Part shown: piece after piece, positions 24,365-37,419 of the stretch
Layout of the letters: the number at the start of each line of letters is the position of its first letter
Position numbering within the stretch: position 1 is the stretch's first letter
Source: Lineus longissimus
Lineage: Eukaryota; Nemertea; Pilidiophora; Heteronemertea; Lineidae
Assembly (NCBI RefSeq): GCF_910592395.1
Contig: NC_088309.1
Coordinates: 9,798,501 to 9,862,500, forward strand
Direction: 5' to 3'
DNA: 64,000 nucleotides
The notes under the pieces: generated by a model
Databases searched by the model: none
What the model saw: the letters and a program-made list of their open reading frames with translations, nothing else
Told to the model about the DNA's origin: nothing
Program-made: the position numbers and the translations under genes

Positions 24365-27084
24365 ACTTGAATTTGAAGAATCTTTTGTATTTTAAACTAG
24401 GCTAGTTTGTTGCGGATAAAATCACGAATAATACACAACTGTTATTATTTTCATGTCGAAACCTTTACCACCACCACCAGTCATGCAGGTCAGTGGTACC
24501 ATCACTCGCTCACACAGGCCGACGTGAAGGACTGGGTTCATTCATCATCGTCATCGATCATGCATTGACATTGTTATTCATATTGTATACTCTCACTCAG
24601 GGCTTTCAGTTCGACAGATTAGTCCTTTTCCTTGGCTTGTGCCAGCGACTGACTGCCCAGCTACACGATGCTAATAAATAGTCAGTGCCAGAGCTAGGCT
24701 ACAGTCACAGTATACTTAGTGATTAGTGTTTTACAGCATGTAATGTGTACAGTCATAACAGTGTGTTGATTATCATGATACTCATCATCTCATTTTTTCG
24801 GATTTTGTTTCTGTTTTTTTGCTGTATTTCCTTTAGTAAGACAGCTGATTTGTGTTTTAAATACGTTATACATTACCTCCAGCTCATACCGGGCTATAAT
24901 CACCGAATTGATCACAACATTATGTCCCGAAAATCATCAATTTGGACCACAACTTGAGGCTTCTTCGCTCAACACAAACAAAAACATGATCCAACATTTC
25001 CAAAGAGAATGTACATAAAGAGGCTGATGTGGAAAGTGGGAATTGTGGCAAGGAAGCTGTCAAGCTTTGAACATCTAAGTAACTCGCTATTCAAATAAAT
25101 TTGCTCTAAAATTATTAAGGTTGTAAATATTTCTAAAAAAAGTTAACACGTTTAGTTAAAAGTTTATCAATGTTTGCAACAATTAAAGCCAACCATGTTT
25201 AATTATCATTTCCTAGCTTCCTTGTATTTCTCTTTTTTCTAAATGTTGTAGTCGTCTTAAATAAAATGCTGGCAGGATGGCAACCGTAAAAAGAGCCGCG
25301 AAGACATCATCCACATTATTGATTGTCCTCTCAAACGGGGTCATAAACTACGTGTATGTCAATCCGTGGTTTAATCAGGGGTTTAGGGGTTGAGATGGTA
25401 TTATTCACCTTCAAGTAGAGGAGACGTTGGGTGTGAGCACAACGCCGATAAAACAGCGTGTCCAGGTTGTGCTTATGTCTCTCACGAGGTTCAGCTTATA
25501 TGGCTCTTTCCAGGATTGGTGAGGGGAGTGTTTTTCTTTACTGTCAAGAAATGGACATGCCCATAACGTGCGACTCGCCATCACCAAATATAAGTATTCA
25601 GACTGCAGCGCAAACGAGTGTCATATAAACCCAGGGACGTCGGATCGAAGTGTTAGAAACGGAGGGGATCCTAGAGATAGGGAGGCGTCCTGCTGCTGAG
25701 AGTCAATTAGCAAACTTTATAGTAAAAAGGTCAGTGATTTTTTGAATGAAAGAGCCCTGGATCCACCACTGCAAACCGAATTTCAATTTTGTGGATCATG
25801 GAGGTAGAAATCGCGTTTTGCTCACGATCAGTAGGGAGGGGCATGGGTATGATGGCACGCACAACTGTTTTTGACTGTTGTCTGGAGGCACTTACCAGGA
25901 AAGTTTTGAAAATTATCGTCATGCTCAGGTCGCCGTTCCCGAAGAAAAGAATTGAATTGCGAACTGCGAAGGAGTCCGATTTCGTCATTTCCAACCGCAA
26001 GATGAATGTCGTCCCGTTTATACATATGACATTTTTTTGGTACATACTTAATTCCCGAGTCAATTCGTCATCCTATTGATTCATGCTTCCTGACGAGGTC
26101 GGCCGTAAGTTGCGTTTGGAGTGGCATCAGGGATAGCAATTTATGGACATCTCCTACGCCAAAAATAATTCTGCCCATCCACATGCATGCAAGCAGGAGA
26201 GATTGAGGCGTAGTAAGGGATTGTCTCTTTTACACCAAAGGTCAGGATACAGGGTTGCTCACACACGATGATGCGCCATGGCCGTATTTACTTTATTTAT
26301 ATATAGTTACATTGTAGGGTATATACAAGAAAGAGAAGTCTATTGACCGTCTCCTTGGTTGTCTAAGGTGGTATTGAACTCGTCAGCCTCAGCAGTTAGG
26401 CTTTCTTCAACAGAAAACTCAGTAATAAACTCAATTGGATAATAGGATATTTTATTGCTTTACTTTTTACAGCTGTCCATGATAAGTGTAAAAGTAACTC
26501 CTGCGTCCAACCACTGAATAGGTAAAGAAAATTTGATGTTCCAATAAGTGATCTTGGAGTATACTCCAAGAGGTGAGGCTCATACCCATCGCCAATCCCT
26601 GAAAAGATCCAACACTCTGGTTTCAGCTAAAGAAACTAATAGTAATAGCAACGGGTAAAAACGCGCATTTCCCCCAACACTTGGCTCACCAAAACAAGAT
26701 TGTGTATTGAGTAAGTGCTAAAGCAGTATCAGAGTTGTTTTTTTTCTTTCAAATCTACCAACTTCTATTGGCGATAACCCTACCAATGTGGCCAACCTGG
26801 CGTGATATATACGAAACGGGAACAGACAAGCACTTAGTACAAGGCACATACATGTAAGTCAGAGGCATATCATGCCTCCCCCCCCCCCCCCCCCGGCCTC
26901 CCCTCGCGCAGATGTACATGAGTCCATAGCAAGCCTCCCATAATTACTAATGTGAGACCTATAAGGCCTCCACTCGCAGATGCGAGTCTTCAGGTCTCCC
27001 CGAGACCTCCCGTCACAGCTGCGAGTCCCCAGGTTGCCTGCCGGAGATCCGAGTCCCGAATTCATCTTGCTGACGGAGAGGCGC
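24365..27084. other. Intergenic DNA and sulfotransferase 1 3' flank
   Basis: No gene is recognised. Open frames on both strands at 25731-26079 have no family signature. A - strand AATAAA at 26451-26456 is a candidate poly(A) signal, 629 nt past the stop of the - strand sulfotransferase. A poly-C run of about 17 lies at 26878-26894, next to imperfect repeats of CTCGCAGATGCGAG-type words. Confidence 0.5.
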
Positions 27085-30000
27085 TTAGTCCTCCTCTTTT
27101 TCGTCCTCGTGCTCCTCATCCCACTTGAATTTTTCATTTCCGATAAAGTCCGCCAAAGCTTCGTTAAAAGGCGCGTAAAAATCGTCCAACATTTTTTTTG
27201 AACTGGGAAGCATTGACATGAGATTTGGGTTGTACCACCGTCTTGATTCGTCGTTGACGCGGTGCATGGCAGCAAGTAACTGTAACGTCTTTGGCGGTGT
27301 CTTTTCTGAAAGGGTAATGATAAGGTTGTCGTGAATAAAGCTTGTATAATTAGGGACTGAGATTAAGATCGAGAAAGAGGTGAGCGCGGAGTCGGAGTTG
27401 GATTTTGGGGCCTTATCAACAGAATAAAGAGAATAAAAAATGTATACTTACTGACTTCAAGAAATTTAAACAAATCTCTCAAGACGAACATCCTTTTCCT
27501 TGGGTCCGCCCATTCCTCCATTTTTATAAAAAAGAACTGCTCCTTTGGAAAGACAGCCATCCAGTCTTTCAGATACATGATATAGGTCCAGTATAGGAGA
27601 TTTTCCTGGAAGGAAGAACACAAATGTCAAAATGTTCTTCATCTCAAAACAGTATTCGTCGACAGAAAACTGTTTGTCAGACTCAATTTTCTCTTTCCAT
27701 CAGCACTCCAACTGATTGGCGGTGTTTTGTTGTTGTTTAATACTTATAATATTTAGACTTGGGCGTGAGTGAAGTTAACTCAAGAATGATCGCCCGAAAG
27801 CTGATAAATGTGGACATCGTCTCCGATTATTCCGACAATGTGTTGGATAATATCTGGCCAGGGGATCTATCAGCATAAAGCAGATGAGATAATATCGTCT
27901 ACGGTAGAAGTCATTCTTACAAATATCAGTAATAAGAACACATCTTGGTAGAGGACTTAAATGACCTGTGTAGAGATGATGTCAAAGGAGAAGGCTACAA
28001 GTAAGAAGCAACATATGATAGGCACACTCAGCAAACAGGTAAAAAACTACTCTTTGTGCACATCGTTATTGGTCATTCGGCTCCGTCATTGGAAAGACAT
28101 CATACATCCCATTCAAACACCAGTTATTTTAGTTTACCGACTGGTTCACAGGTGGCCCAAATCTGCTTCATTTAGTGCTGCCACCTAGGATACAAATAAT
28201 CAACTAAAACACTATTTCAGTTAAGCTCAGTTGACAGGACGTTCTGGTCACTAATGTTACATGTATCTGGTGTAGGAGCAACTATTTTTGTGTGAAATTT
28301 TGTTCCATGTGAAGTAAGTACCTTACTTATAGAATATTTACTCTGCCCCCGAAATGTTGTCGCGGCTTCAAAACCTGATCCCCTTTGGATTTGGCCCACG
28401 GCCTAATACACTTGGCATGTCACGAAGAAGGAGGTCCGCAAACCGGGGCCAGCTGCTTCTCTCGCCAGCATGACTGGTATGAGGCCCTGATGTAGCTTAG
28501 GCTGGCTCCGGGAGGTTTTGGTGGCTTATATCAAACATGCACCGAATTTACAATATTCTTTTACTTCGTGAGGTTCACGAGCAGTTCAAACGTGCGACAC
28601 TTCCTTATGTGTGGGATTCTTTAATAGATTATCAATATTGGCAATAACTTTGAAATAATGTTTTTGAAAACAATGATATTAATGATGATGAAATAGTTAC
28701 ACACAATCAGATGTCAGGATGATTCGGGATGAGAGATTAATAGAAACAAAAAGATGAGGTGAAAGAGAGACGTCCTTTCTGGTGTGGCGTCATCCAAGTT
28801 TAGCTACAAGTTTCACTGCAAGGACAATTCAGTTAGAGATTACTATGCGAGAGTGCATCACTGGAGACAACGCGTCCGACGTTGCTTGGGTTTTTTTCGC
28901 TAGCCTCAGAAAGCAATGAGAACAAAATTGAGATGGAGGATAGTATGTATGTTCTTTTTTTGTCAAATGTTGCCATTATTTGGGGAACTGGCAAAAATTT
29001 CTTCAATTATTCGATTTCAATTAACTTGCAAATTTTTTATATTTAGGACCCATCCTCTTCCCTAACGTAATTGTCTCATCTTCTTTGGTGATGCATTCTC
29101 TTAAGTGCCGCGCAGACGAGCGATGGAACCATGACAACATGACAAGTGACTGCAATTCAACCAATCGGTGACCGCATTCCAACCAAAATCGTCGCACTCT
29201 CATGGCTCCGTCGCAGGTCGGAGCGAGAGACAAAACAAGCTGGGAACTTACATGAAGTTTGCTACGACCATAGCATACATCCATGCCATTGTAAAGCATA
29301 CATTCATGAAACATGCGAACCAAATCATTCATGTGTGTAGCGAATGCTTCAACTGACGGCCTTTCTCTTCGGTAGCGGTAAGTAAAGTAGGACGTCGCGC
29401 TGAAAGAATGAACGGATGAATGCAAGAACCACGCGACCACTAGACACCAGTGCTGAGTGTGCCTGAAAAAGCTGGGATGTGCGCCACCTATCCCTATAGC
29501 GATGAAACCAATGCAGTTTGGATGCTGATGCAAGACCAGAAAGTACAAGTATACATTGTATTGAAAGCAACAAAAAGAACACAAGCAAGTAGATAAACGA
29601 TTCCTTGCATGTACACGTATGTTTCATCTTTCATTTTGATTTGGACCTAACACTTATTGGTCATATACATGTAGATCAGGTTGCATCTTGATCCAAAACG
29701 CAAAAGTTTTTTGAAGAGCCTTACCACCGAGTGAAGAGACTATATGGTAAAACTCTTCAAAATGGAAACTCTTCTGTGAGTTCAGCCTGGTTACAGCTAT
29801 ACGCGAGATGTCTAAGAAGATCAGTTAGCAGTTCTGACTCCAATACACTGAATGTCCGCTGATTTTTTGATGTCACCGAGGAAAATATTTCAACCCTATA
29901 TTCTGCCATTTAGAGTACTGCCATGCTGCAGTAGATGTAAACAGGCTGAACTGAGAAGAGGATGTGAATGGCGAAAACAATACCATTGGTGTGCGGCAAA

Positions 30001-33000
30001 GAAGCTTACTTACATGGAGAAAGCCATTCCCAAAACATGGGTCATAACCATTTTCTTTCACACACGTTTTATATTGTTTGACGATTTCGCCAATATTCTT
30101 GTGGAAGTCATCCTGGGTGCTAATGTCCGGCCGGCGAAGATAAACATAGAAAGAGGCCGCGCTGGAATGGAATCAAGATGTGTTGTGCAATGTCTTTTCT
30201 CCTTTCGTTAAGCCATGGAGCCTCCTGAGAAAGGATGATGAAGTCGAAAAGAACACGCTACTCGTTATTGGGGGAGTTCTACAGGGTTTCAAAGTTTGCG
30301 CAGATCGGTAGCTTCTAAAAGCTTTGAATGGGTGCTGACTTTAAGGTTGGTGAACCGGTGCGGTGTCACGGGAGAGAAGAAGAAGAAGGGGAGGGAACGT
30401 GTACGGGGAACAATTTCTCAATGGGTTAACGAATACTGAAAGAACCACGCGTTATTGCCGGAGGCACGCACGAAACCAGGGGGTCGAAAACGTGCCAGGA
30501 GGGGGCAAAAAGACAAAAATAGCCTAAATTTTGGGAAACATTTCGTGCACAGCAAAAAATTGTCTGAAAAATCAGTGTTTTCCAAAAAAAGTTGAGGTGT
30601 ACGCCCATCTCTGGAACCGTGCCTGAAGTCTGCCTTAGACTCGGACTTGGGATGTATCCAAAGCGCCTTGCAAACACAAGATTTTAGTTATATTAATTAC
30701 AGCATCGGTGATGACACCAGTAAATAAGGTAAAGTTTTACAATTATAGCCTCTGTGTGCATTACTGCAAGGTGTTTTCTAAAGTGTAGGGGCTATACTGG
30801 GTTTATAATTGTAAATGAAAGTAAATTAACTGACCCTTCCTGAAGATTGTGTGCTCGAAAAATACTTTTCTCACAAAGTGTCACAAATTTGAATGTGTTT
30901 CTTTTCAAGATTCATTTCCATCAAGCCGAAATCCGTCAAAGTTTGAACTACAGTTTAGTAGGAAAACCAGCATATTACGACACACCAAGTTTTGTAAAAT
31001 TGGGATAGGTCTTACCTATCAGTCGGACTCCTCAAAATGGCGATGAATTTAGCTTTAGGGGTGAATTTCTTTGCCAGCTGGGCGTTGAGCAGAGATCTTG
31101 GGACAGGACGGGAAGTTTCGTTTGTGTAGAGCTGGTTCCAGAGAGGATCAGCCATGCCTTCAACTGGAAAAGAAATGTACAACGCCCTGATAACCAACAT
31201 TATTGCAGTCGAGTTGGCAAACCGCTAATGCTTTGTGGGCCGAAGGGTTACCCGTACATTTTCTTTGTAGCGTGGTTTCGCCGGCCTCTCGGAGTTTAGA
31301 CAAATAAAGTGTATATAGTCAGGGTAGACTATCCGTTTCAAGCAACACGCAACTAAGTGTTTGCGTATAGGGTTATTTAAACGAGGAAGTTTAACAGAAA
31401 ACAGGTTTAGGAACTTACTCAGGACCTGCGATTTGTCGAACATTCCCTTCAGGTATACGTTAGCACCGTAGTTGAGCATGGTCTCCTTCAGACCCATGGC
31501 TGAAACAGAATGGATGGAGAATAACACAAGGTGAAATTCAACAATTTATGTGACATATTTTGTAGAAGACGGGATAGCACTGCGCTTGTAGTGGGCTTAC
31601 ACTCGGGGAACGATTGGAAGGCAGTGAATGATCTTTCGAGAAAAATAACAAGTTCACCATTGCCATTATGTTGACCACTGCTACAAAATTGAGAGTTTAA
31701 TGGAATATCGCGACCTCAAAGAAGAAGTCAGACAAGCATAATTAGAGGTTGAGTATACACGCCTATATACGTTTTCGTTCTTAACCTCTCGAATACTGAC
31801 CGTCATCTCTGCTCCAGAACTGCGACTCGGCCCTCCATGAAAAGATAAGCTGGTTGTGGGCTGTGATCCTGTAGTAGAGATCTTTATAGGCGCATCTCTT
31901 GAAGCCGAGCACGTATACGGATGGCAGGCACATTAGTTTCTTCTTGTTCATCCAACAAGGTGTCTGCCAGGCTTTATGAGGGGCCACGTTCTGGAAATGG
32001 ACGGAAAATCTTATTGTTAACAAGACAAAGAGGCATTTGAAGCAAAGTTGCTAAAGCTACTCCAATGGTATACTTTAGTTGGTCTTTGTTTCGACGATCT
32101 AGAATCGAGTAAAAAGACAAAAAGCCTTTACAAAGCTAACGCCAAGCAAAGTTTTGTCGATGATTTCATGATCAACGAAGCAGTGTTTATAAACACCTAT
32201 ACTCCTCAATAGTGCAACTCGGTTCTCTTTCAAATATATGGGTTGCAGAATGAGGAGTAGTGAGATAAAGGGGCAAACCTTCATGAAGAAAAGTGGGTAG
32301 GTAGGGTTTCAAGAAGCGAAAATGGCCTAATCGAACTACATGCTTCCTGCAAATGTGAGAAGACGAAGACCTGATTTTGCCGCGGCGAATGATCTTATGA
32401 TGATGGTTACAACATTGAGAGTGAGAAGGAGAAGAAGGCCTTCAGGGGATTCCTAAACATTCTCAAACACTCACCAAAACGAAAGGCACCTCCTTCGAGA
32501 TCTGTTTGGCCATATCATCTATCTCGGCATCGGGTAAAGGAATCGTATCCTTCACCGCTGTATCTATCATCTTCCTCAGCAAGGTATGATACTCTTTTTG
32601 CGATTGTTTATCATCTTTCTCTTCCTCGACATCAGCAGTTTCTTCAGCATCACCATCAGTTGTTGCATCATTTACTAAAGCGGAAAGCTCATTTACTTCT
32701 AATTCGTCTTTAGCGGTCATGTGAGGGTCTGCAGCTTCCGCTGCAAGGACAGCTTGTTCTGCTGGGGCAATTGCTACTGGTGCTGCCGCGCCGGGAACTA
32801 GTGCTGCTGCGCCTTCTGCTGGTGCCACCCCGCCGGCCACAGGAACAACTGCCGCTTGTGCCGCTGGTACTCCCCCAACTGCCCCGGGAGCAACAGGCGG
32901 CAGGATCCCAACTGCTTGCGCTGGCTGGCCCGCAACAGGAGCTACTTGCTGCTGTATTTGGATAAAATTCCCCGAATTCGCCTGCGCTTGAAATTGCTGA

Positions 33001-33308
33001 AATTGCTGGAAAAGTTTTAATTGATCTTGTATTTTTTGCTGCTGGAGTTCTTCGTTCTTTTTTTTCACCATATCTTCCTCCTGAAGCAAGGATTTCATAT
33101 CAAAACGAGCATCCTGTGGCTCTATGAAAGCATACTTTCGATCGTCCATCAAGGCAGTACGCAATTTTAACTTGATGTGGTATCTGTAATAGTCTGGCAT
33201 CGCCAAAGCGATAGCGGTGATGACTATAAGACTAATTAACACTAAACCAATTAGTGAACTCTTCATAGACAAGTTGGAGAACTTGCTCGTGGTGGCTGGT
33301 TTTGACAT
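27085..33308 (-). CDS. Carbohydrate sulfotransferase 15-like (copy 1, divergent)
   Basis: Exons 33308-32475, 31990-31801, 31499-31419, 31163-31016, 30161-30014 (or alternative 29399-29252), 27605-27452 and 27305-27085 join in frame to about 591 residues. Residues 18-37 form a signal anchor (type II Golgi topology). The stem is unusually long: a Gln-rich coiled-coil-like part, an Ala/Pro/Val low-complexity part and an acidic Thr/Asp/Glu part, up to residue ~278. The sulfotransferase domain follows. CHST15 transfers sulfate from PAPS to GalNAc-4-sulfate of chondroitin. Here the 5'-phosphosulfate loop is GFKRCAYKDL (307-316), where the family has K-C-G-T-T. The 3'-phosphate motif keeps its Arg (ILRSPTD) and a following Ser. 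The C-terminus keeps FYAPFNEALADF, then FKW. The active-site changes make catalysis doubtful or different. The ATG is preferred over an in-frame upstream GTG. Confidence 0.88.
29252..29399 (-). CDS. Alternative (duplicate) exon of sulfotransferase copy 1
   Basis: Reading the - strand, a strong acceptor (CATTCTTTCAG) precedes 148 nt of open frame, followed by the donor CAT|GTAAGT. The exon 30014-30161 has the same length, the same entry phase (one base completing a codon), the same exit phase, the same first codons (C-GCG) and the same LH|GTAAGT ending. The peptides align without gaps: about 15 of 50 residues are identical, including NG-D-C-G and an upstream Cys. The family motif around DFH in exon A is replaced by AFATH here. 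Because 148 is not a multiple of 3, including both exons would break the frame. This suggests mutually exclusive splicing. Alternatively it is a relic exon of a lost paralogue, but its intact frame and splice sites argue against that. Confidence 0.75.
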
Positions 33309-35799
33309 GTTGCCGAGTTTTTGCAATAGCACCGTGATGTTGAGAGGGAGTGGTGATTCGAGAACAGCTCTATTGTCGTGGTCGACGTGTATGGCACCGC
33401 AAGGATCAGCAGCTTCTGAAAAGGGAGACGCATCGATGCATAAAACAATCTGGATGATTCATCAACTTATTCATGAACATATGAATATAATTCGGATTGA
33501 CCTGTTATATCAGAAGTACATGACATGCACATGTACATCTTTTCAATTTTCCAATTTTCTGATTTAATAACATTTAGAGATCGAGTTACTGATAAATAGT
33601 CGTAACAACTCAGTGGGTATAACTCATTCCAAAAACAATCGAAAAGCATACACGACACAGACTGTGTCAATATTTTCTTCATTCTGCCAAAGCTAACTTA
33701 AGAACCATTTATATCGCCACGGTTGTCTTAAGTGGAAAATGCCGAACCAGAAATACATGTATATCAAGAATTCAAGTTGTCTACGACTACTTACTAGGTC
33801 TGCCAAACCTGTTACGCCAATTACCAAATTACATACTAGTTTAATTTACTGGTAGTATGGACAATTATAGAAAACTGTCGGGTCCATCCATTCAAACGCT
33901 TTTTTTATTGGTAAAACATTCTTTCCACATACTTTTATAAATTATATACATTTATATTTACAGAACCGTTCAAAGTCTTCTCACTGAAACGAATAAGTCT
34001 AATTACATGTACATTCAAGGCCGTCTCGCCCGAAAGAAGGACCAATACCGCATCATTTGCTCAACTAGATTTTAGAATACCTTTTAACACTTCTGAACTT
34101 GTCACGTATGGGTCAACACTTGCCATAAATTTTCACTTCATTAAGAATCGAGTTAACAAGAGTTGGCACTTTCCAAACATGTTATTGTCTGTATATTTGC
34201 GGGTAGTATAATATTGAAAAAAGCTTTTAATGAACATGCCATTGATAATGTTACGAAAGGTAAACTAGAATGAAGTGTTATGTCTTAAAGACATTGCCCA
34301 CTCCCACAAACAAACGGGCTGTTTTTCTGCCGAAAGATGATGTTTATAGTACTTCTTGAAGCCTTAAATTCACCTTGAAATTCGACGTGTGGTTAAAGTT
34401 GATGTCCTCGGGGAACCTCAGAGCAATTCTAAGATAGTGCATGTAATATGGCAAACATGAGACCAAAATTTCAGACGTTCGACTTATTAGGTATAGACCT
34501 GTACCTTGTTCCAAAAGCACTTTAATGTGGTTTAACCTGTGTCATTCTTGTGTTTACAAGCATTCATAATTACCTTTGAAGATAGGTGCACCAGTTATAT
34601 AAAGAGGTGTATGATATTTAAGGATAAGACAGCAAGTATGGGTATAGCATGTGTCCGATTCGTGAAATTTCTAGAATCAAGCTGATTTAATTGAAATGTT
34701 GACAAAAATAGCCAACAACATTACTGCTGAAAACCGCATGAATTTGGTGCATTATACATGTAGTTCGTGAGTTGATATCAATATGAGCTATATACATTGA
34801 TAATAGCCGGTGTGCAAGGGATAGTAGTCCTAGGGCTGATAGTCCGTGTAACAATAGCCCGCATTGCTAAATGTTTTGGTTAGGGTTAGCGGTACAATAG
34901 ATCATGCTGCTTAATTGATCAAATACAATGCTACCGGACTATGACTCCAGGGGGACTATATCCGCTGTCACACCGGGCAACGGACCAACCACTGAGCCCT
35001 GTGGAACTCCTGATATGTTGCAGATGTCTTTTATGTGTGACGAGTTTGGCCCCGGGTTAGCAACAGTCACGATAGCAATCGATTGTATGGTGACTTGGAT
35101 GGGTTTCCCGTTTTGACTCGATTGGAGTCATCGCGACTGTCATAGCGGGCAACATAGTTCAACACTCCTCAAATCAACTGATAGGATCACCTGACTTGTA
35201 TCAAGTCATTCCAGACGAAGCATTGACAGAATTGCGACGGCGTCCAACCGATTTCACAGCAATGGAAAAAAGGGCTACGTGGCCACAGTAGCAGATATAG
35301 TTTAAGATATACCACTTCTTCTTATCACTCTTCGTGAGCAGTACAAATGTACATGTAATATCATGATAAAAATGATGTCACAGTTTCGATGTACCAGTGA
35401 GCTCTGTATAAACTTTCTGGTATCTTATCATACATCATAAGGTAAAAAATTGTCTAGGATTTTGTGTCTGAGAACAATTTCCGAGAAGCCAATTGACACA
35501 GAACTGAGATGCATATAGAAAAAATTAAAAAACTTACCTGGTTATAACGACATTTCTATGGATAAATCTTTTGGCAAAGTTGCCATACTTTCTGTCCGTG
35601 TGTGTATGTCGCAATGCTATTACCTGTACAAAAGCACACCGCAGCCATAAGCCGTCAAGCATTGGGCGACATGACTAAAAGGCTCAATACCCTTTTTGTC
35701 GTAACGAACAGGGCGTAGTTGCGCAAGGGTTCACCTGCGCAAGTTATGAACGTAATTCCATGAATAAACAATTGGCCCCCATTCTCGATTTAAAGGAAA

Positions 35800-35994
35800 C
35801 TATAATTATTCCTTTTTGAGCTTACGTTGGCCTTTAAGGACAAACAGTGTATTTTAGAGAAAAATTGCTATGAATGGGACGTGTTTATTGTTGCAACTAT
35901 AATTATTCCTTTTTGAGCTTACGTTGGCCTTTAAGGACAAACAGTGTATTTTAGAGAAAAATTGCTATGAACGGGACGTGTTTATTGTTGCAAC
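35800..35994. repeat. 97-bp tandem duplication
   Basis: Two copies of a 97-bp segment (starting CTATAATTATTCCTTTTTGA) lie directly head to tail, with the junction near 35897. The only difference I see is GAATGGG against GAACGGG. This is a very recent duplication, or possibly an assembly artefact. Confidence 0.92.
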
Positions 35995-36364
35995 AAACAC
36001 TTTGGACACCCATTCATTAAAAAAAACAACAACAATAATATAATATATATCGGGTGTCCCCCAAAAAACGCCACACTGACACCTCTTGACATAATATTCC
36101 AATTACGTGTATATTTTAGCGTCAAATTCTTTGCAAAGTCTCAGGGAACAATTTTAAGATACTTTGAGCAAGCCCTGAACATATCAAAGCAATCCATATA
36201 ATTCCCGCAATGACAAGTATATAGGCTACCGGTCACTACAATAAAGTGAAAAAGTTCTTGAATGAGTCTGAGTTAAGTCATCAAACTTCTCATGTGAGTA
36301 TGCGTCCCTGTGTTCAGAATTATAGAACTTCAGTACACGAAGAGGACAAATCACAATCGGTATA

Positions 36365-37419
36365 CAGTGGAACCCCGGTCGGCGACCACCTCAGTAACGC
36401 GACCACCCCGCGAACACGACCAAAATTCTCCGGTCCCGAATGGTTTTCTCTCTAATTCCCATTAACTGGCCCTCGCTAACACGACCACCCCGGTACCCAG
36501 ACCGCGACCACCAGCTTGGTCGGTCCCAAACTGCAAATTAACCCCGCTAACGCGACCATGAGGCCTAATTGCCGTAATCAACCATGACTGCATGGTATCA
36601 ATTGGCACCTTCTCGCAAATCCGTGTTGATAATTAGCACCTCGAACACAATGACCATGGGAATCCATATGAAAATAAATGATGTGTAAGTGAGTTTGATC
36701 ATGGAGGAACTATACTTCAAGTATAATTCCTCCAAGGTTTGATCAAATGTAAGCGCAAATAAAATGAAGAATAAACTTTCTTTTCGACTCACGGCTTGTT
36801 TTTTCATCATTTAGTATTAAATGATGTCAAGAGGCATGCGCACGTAGTTTTTAGGACAAATAAATTATGTTGATTAGTAAGAGTACCGATACTCAAAGTA
36901 AAGAATGCTTACTACGTCGTAATGTTGATAAAATACGTTATTAAAAAGATGATTTAATCAGTACCAGTTCAAATTGGCTGATGTTAAAGCAGGAAGACAT
37001 CAGGAAGAATTCTCAACATCTTCTCACATCACCTCTCTCAATGTTAGCGGGAATATTAGCTTGACATCAAGAAGGGCAGCTGCCGATGGTGTGAATTACA
37101 TGCTTGTTCTAATTAGCATGCTCAAGTTTTAATGTAATGTTTGGTCTAATTAGCTCTCGTCAGTTTATTTACTCATTTACATAAGTTGCAAATTAAACGC
37201 AAAACACTCAAGAAAATGATTTTTTATTCGTAATATACACACAAAATTATCGAATCACCCGGTGGCGTAGTCATTAATGCATGTCAATGTACACACAGCA
37301 GGACGATGTTTTGGCGGGAAAACCTACTTATGATTCTTAAATTCACTAACACGACCACCCCGGTAACACGACCACTTCGGCTTAGTCCCTTGGGTGGTCG
37401 TGTTACCGGGGTTCCACTG
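36365..37419. mobile_element. 1,055-bp TA-flanked TIR element, pogo-like ends
   Basis: The ends CAGTGGAACCCCGGTCGGCG and GTTACCGGGGTTCCACTG are inverted and flanked by TA (36363-36364 and 37420-37421). Both termini carry repeated GCGACCACC or ACACGACCACCCCGG words. The outermost bases match the shorter CAGTGGAACC MITEs of this window, so they may share a transposase. The interior is AT-rich with no transposase frame. Confidence 0.85.

Noticed and set aside
25731-26079. Overlapping frames on both strands, about 100 codons
   Set aside because: No domain or splice context and mirrored on the opposite strand. Treated as chance.
26878-26894. Poly-C run as a gene or gap signal
   Set aside because: A simple homopolymer. 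A similar one occurs at 57200-57214, and neither carries further structure.
29021-29584. 187-codon - strand frame as an independent gene
   Set aside because: Only 29252-29399 shows family similarity and it is bounded by splice sites. The rest is intron read-through.
32771-32965. Leu/Pro-rich + strand frame
   Set aside because: Antisense shadow of the Ala/Pro/Val-rich stem of sulfotransferase copy 1.
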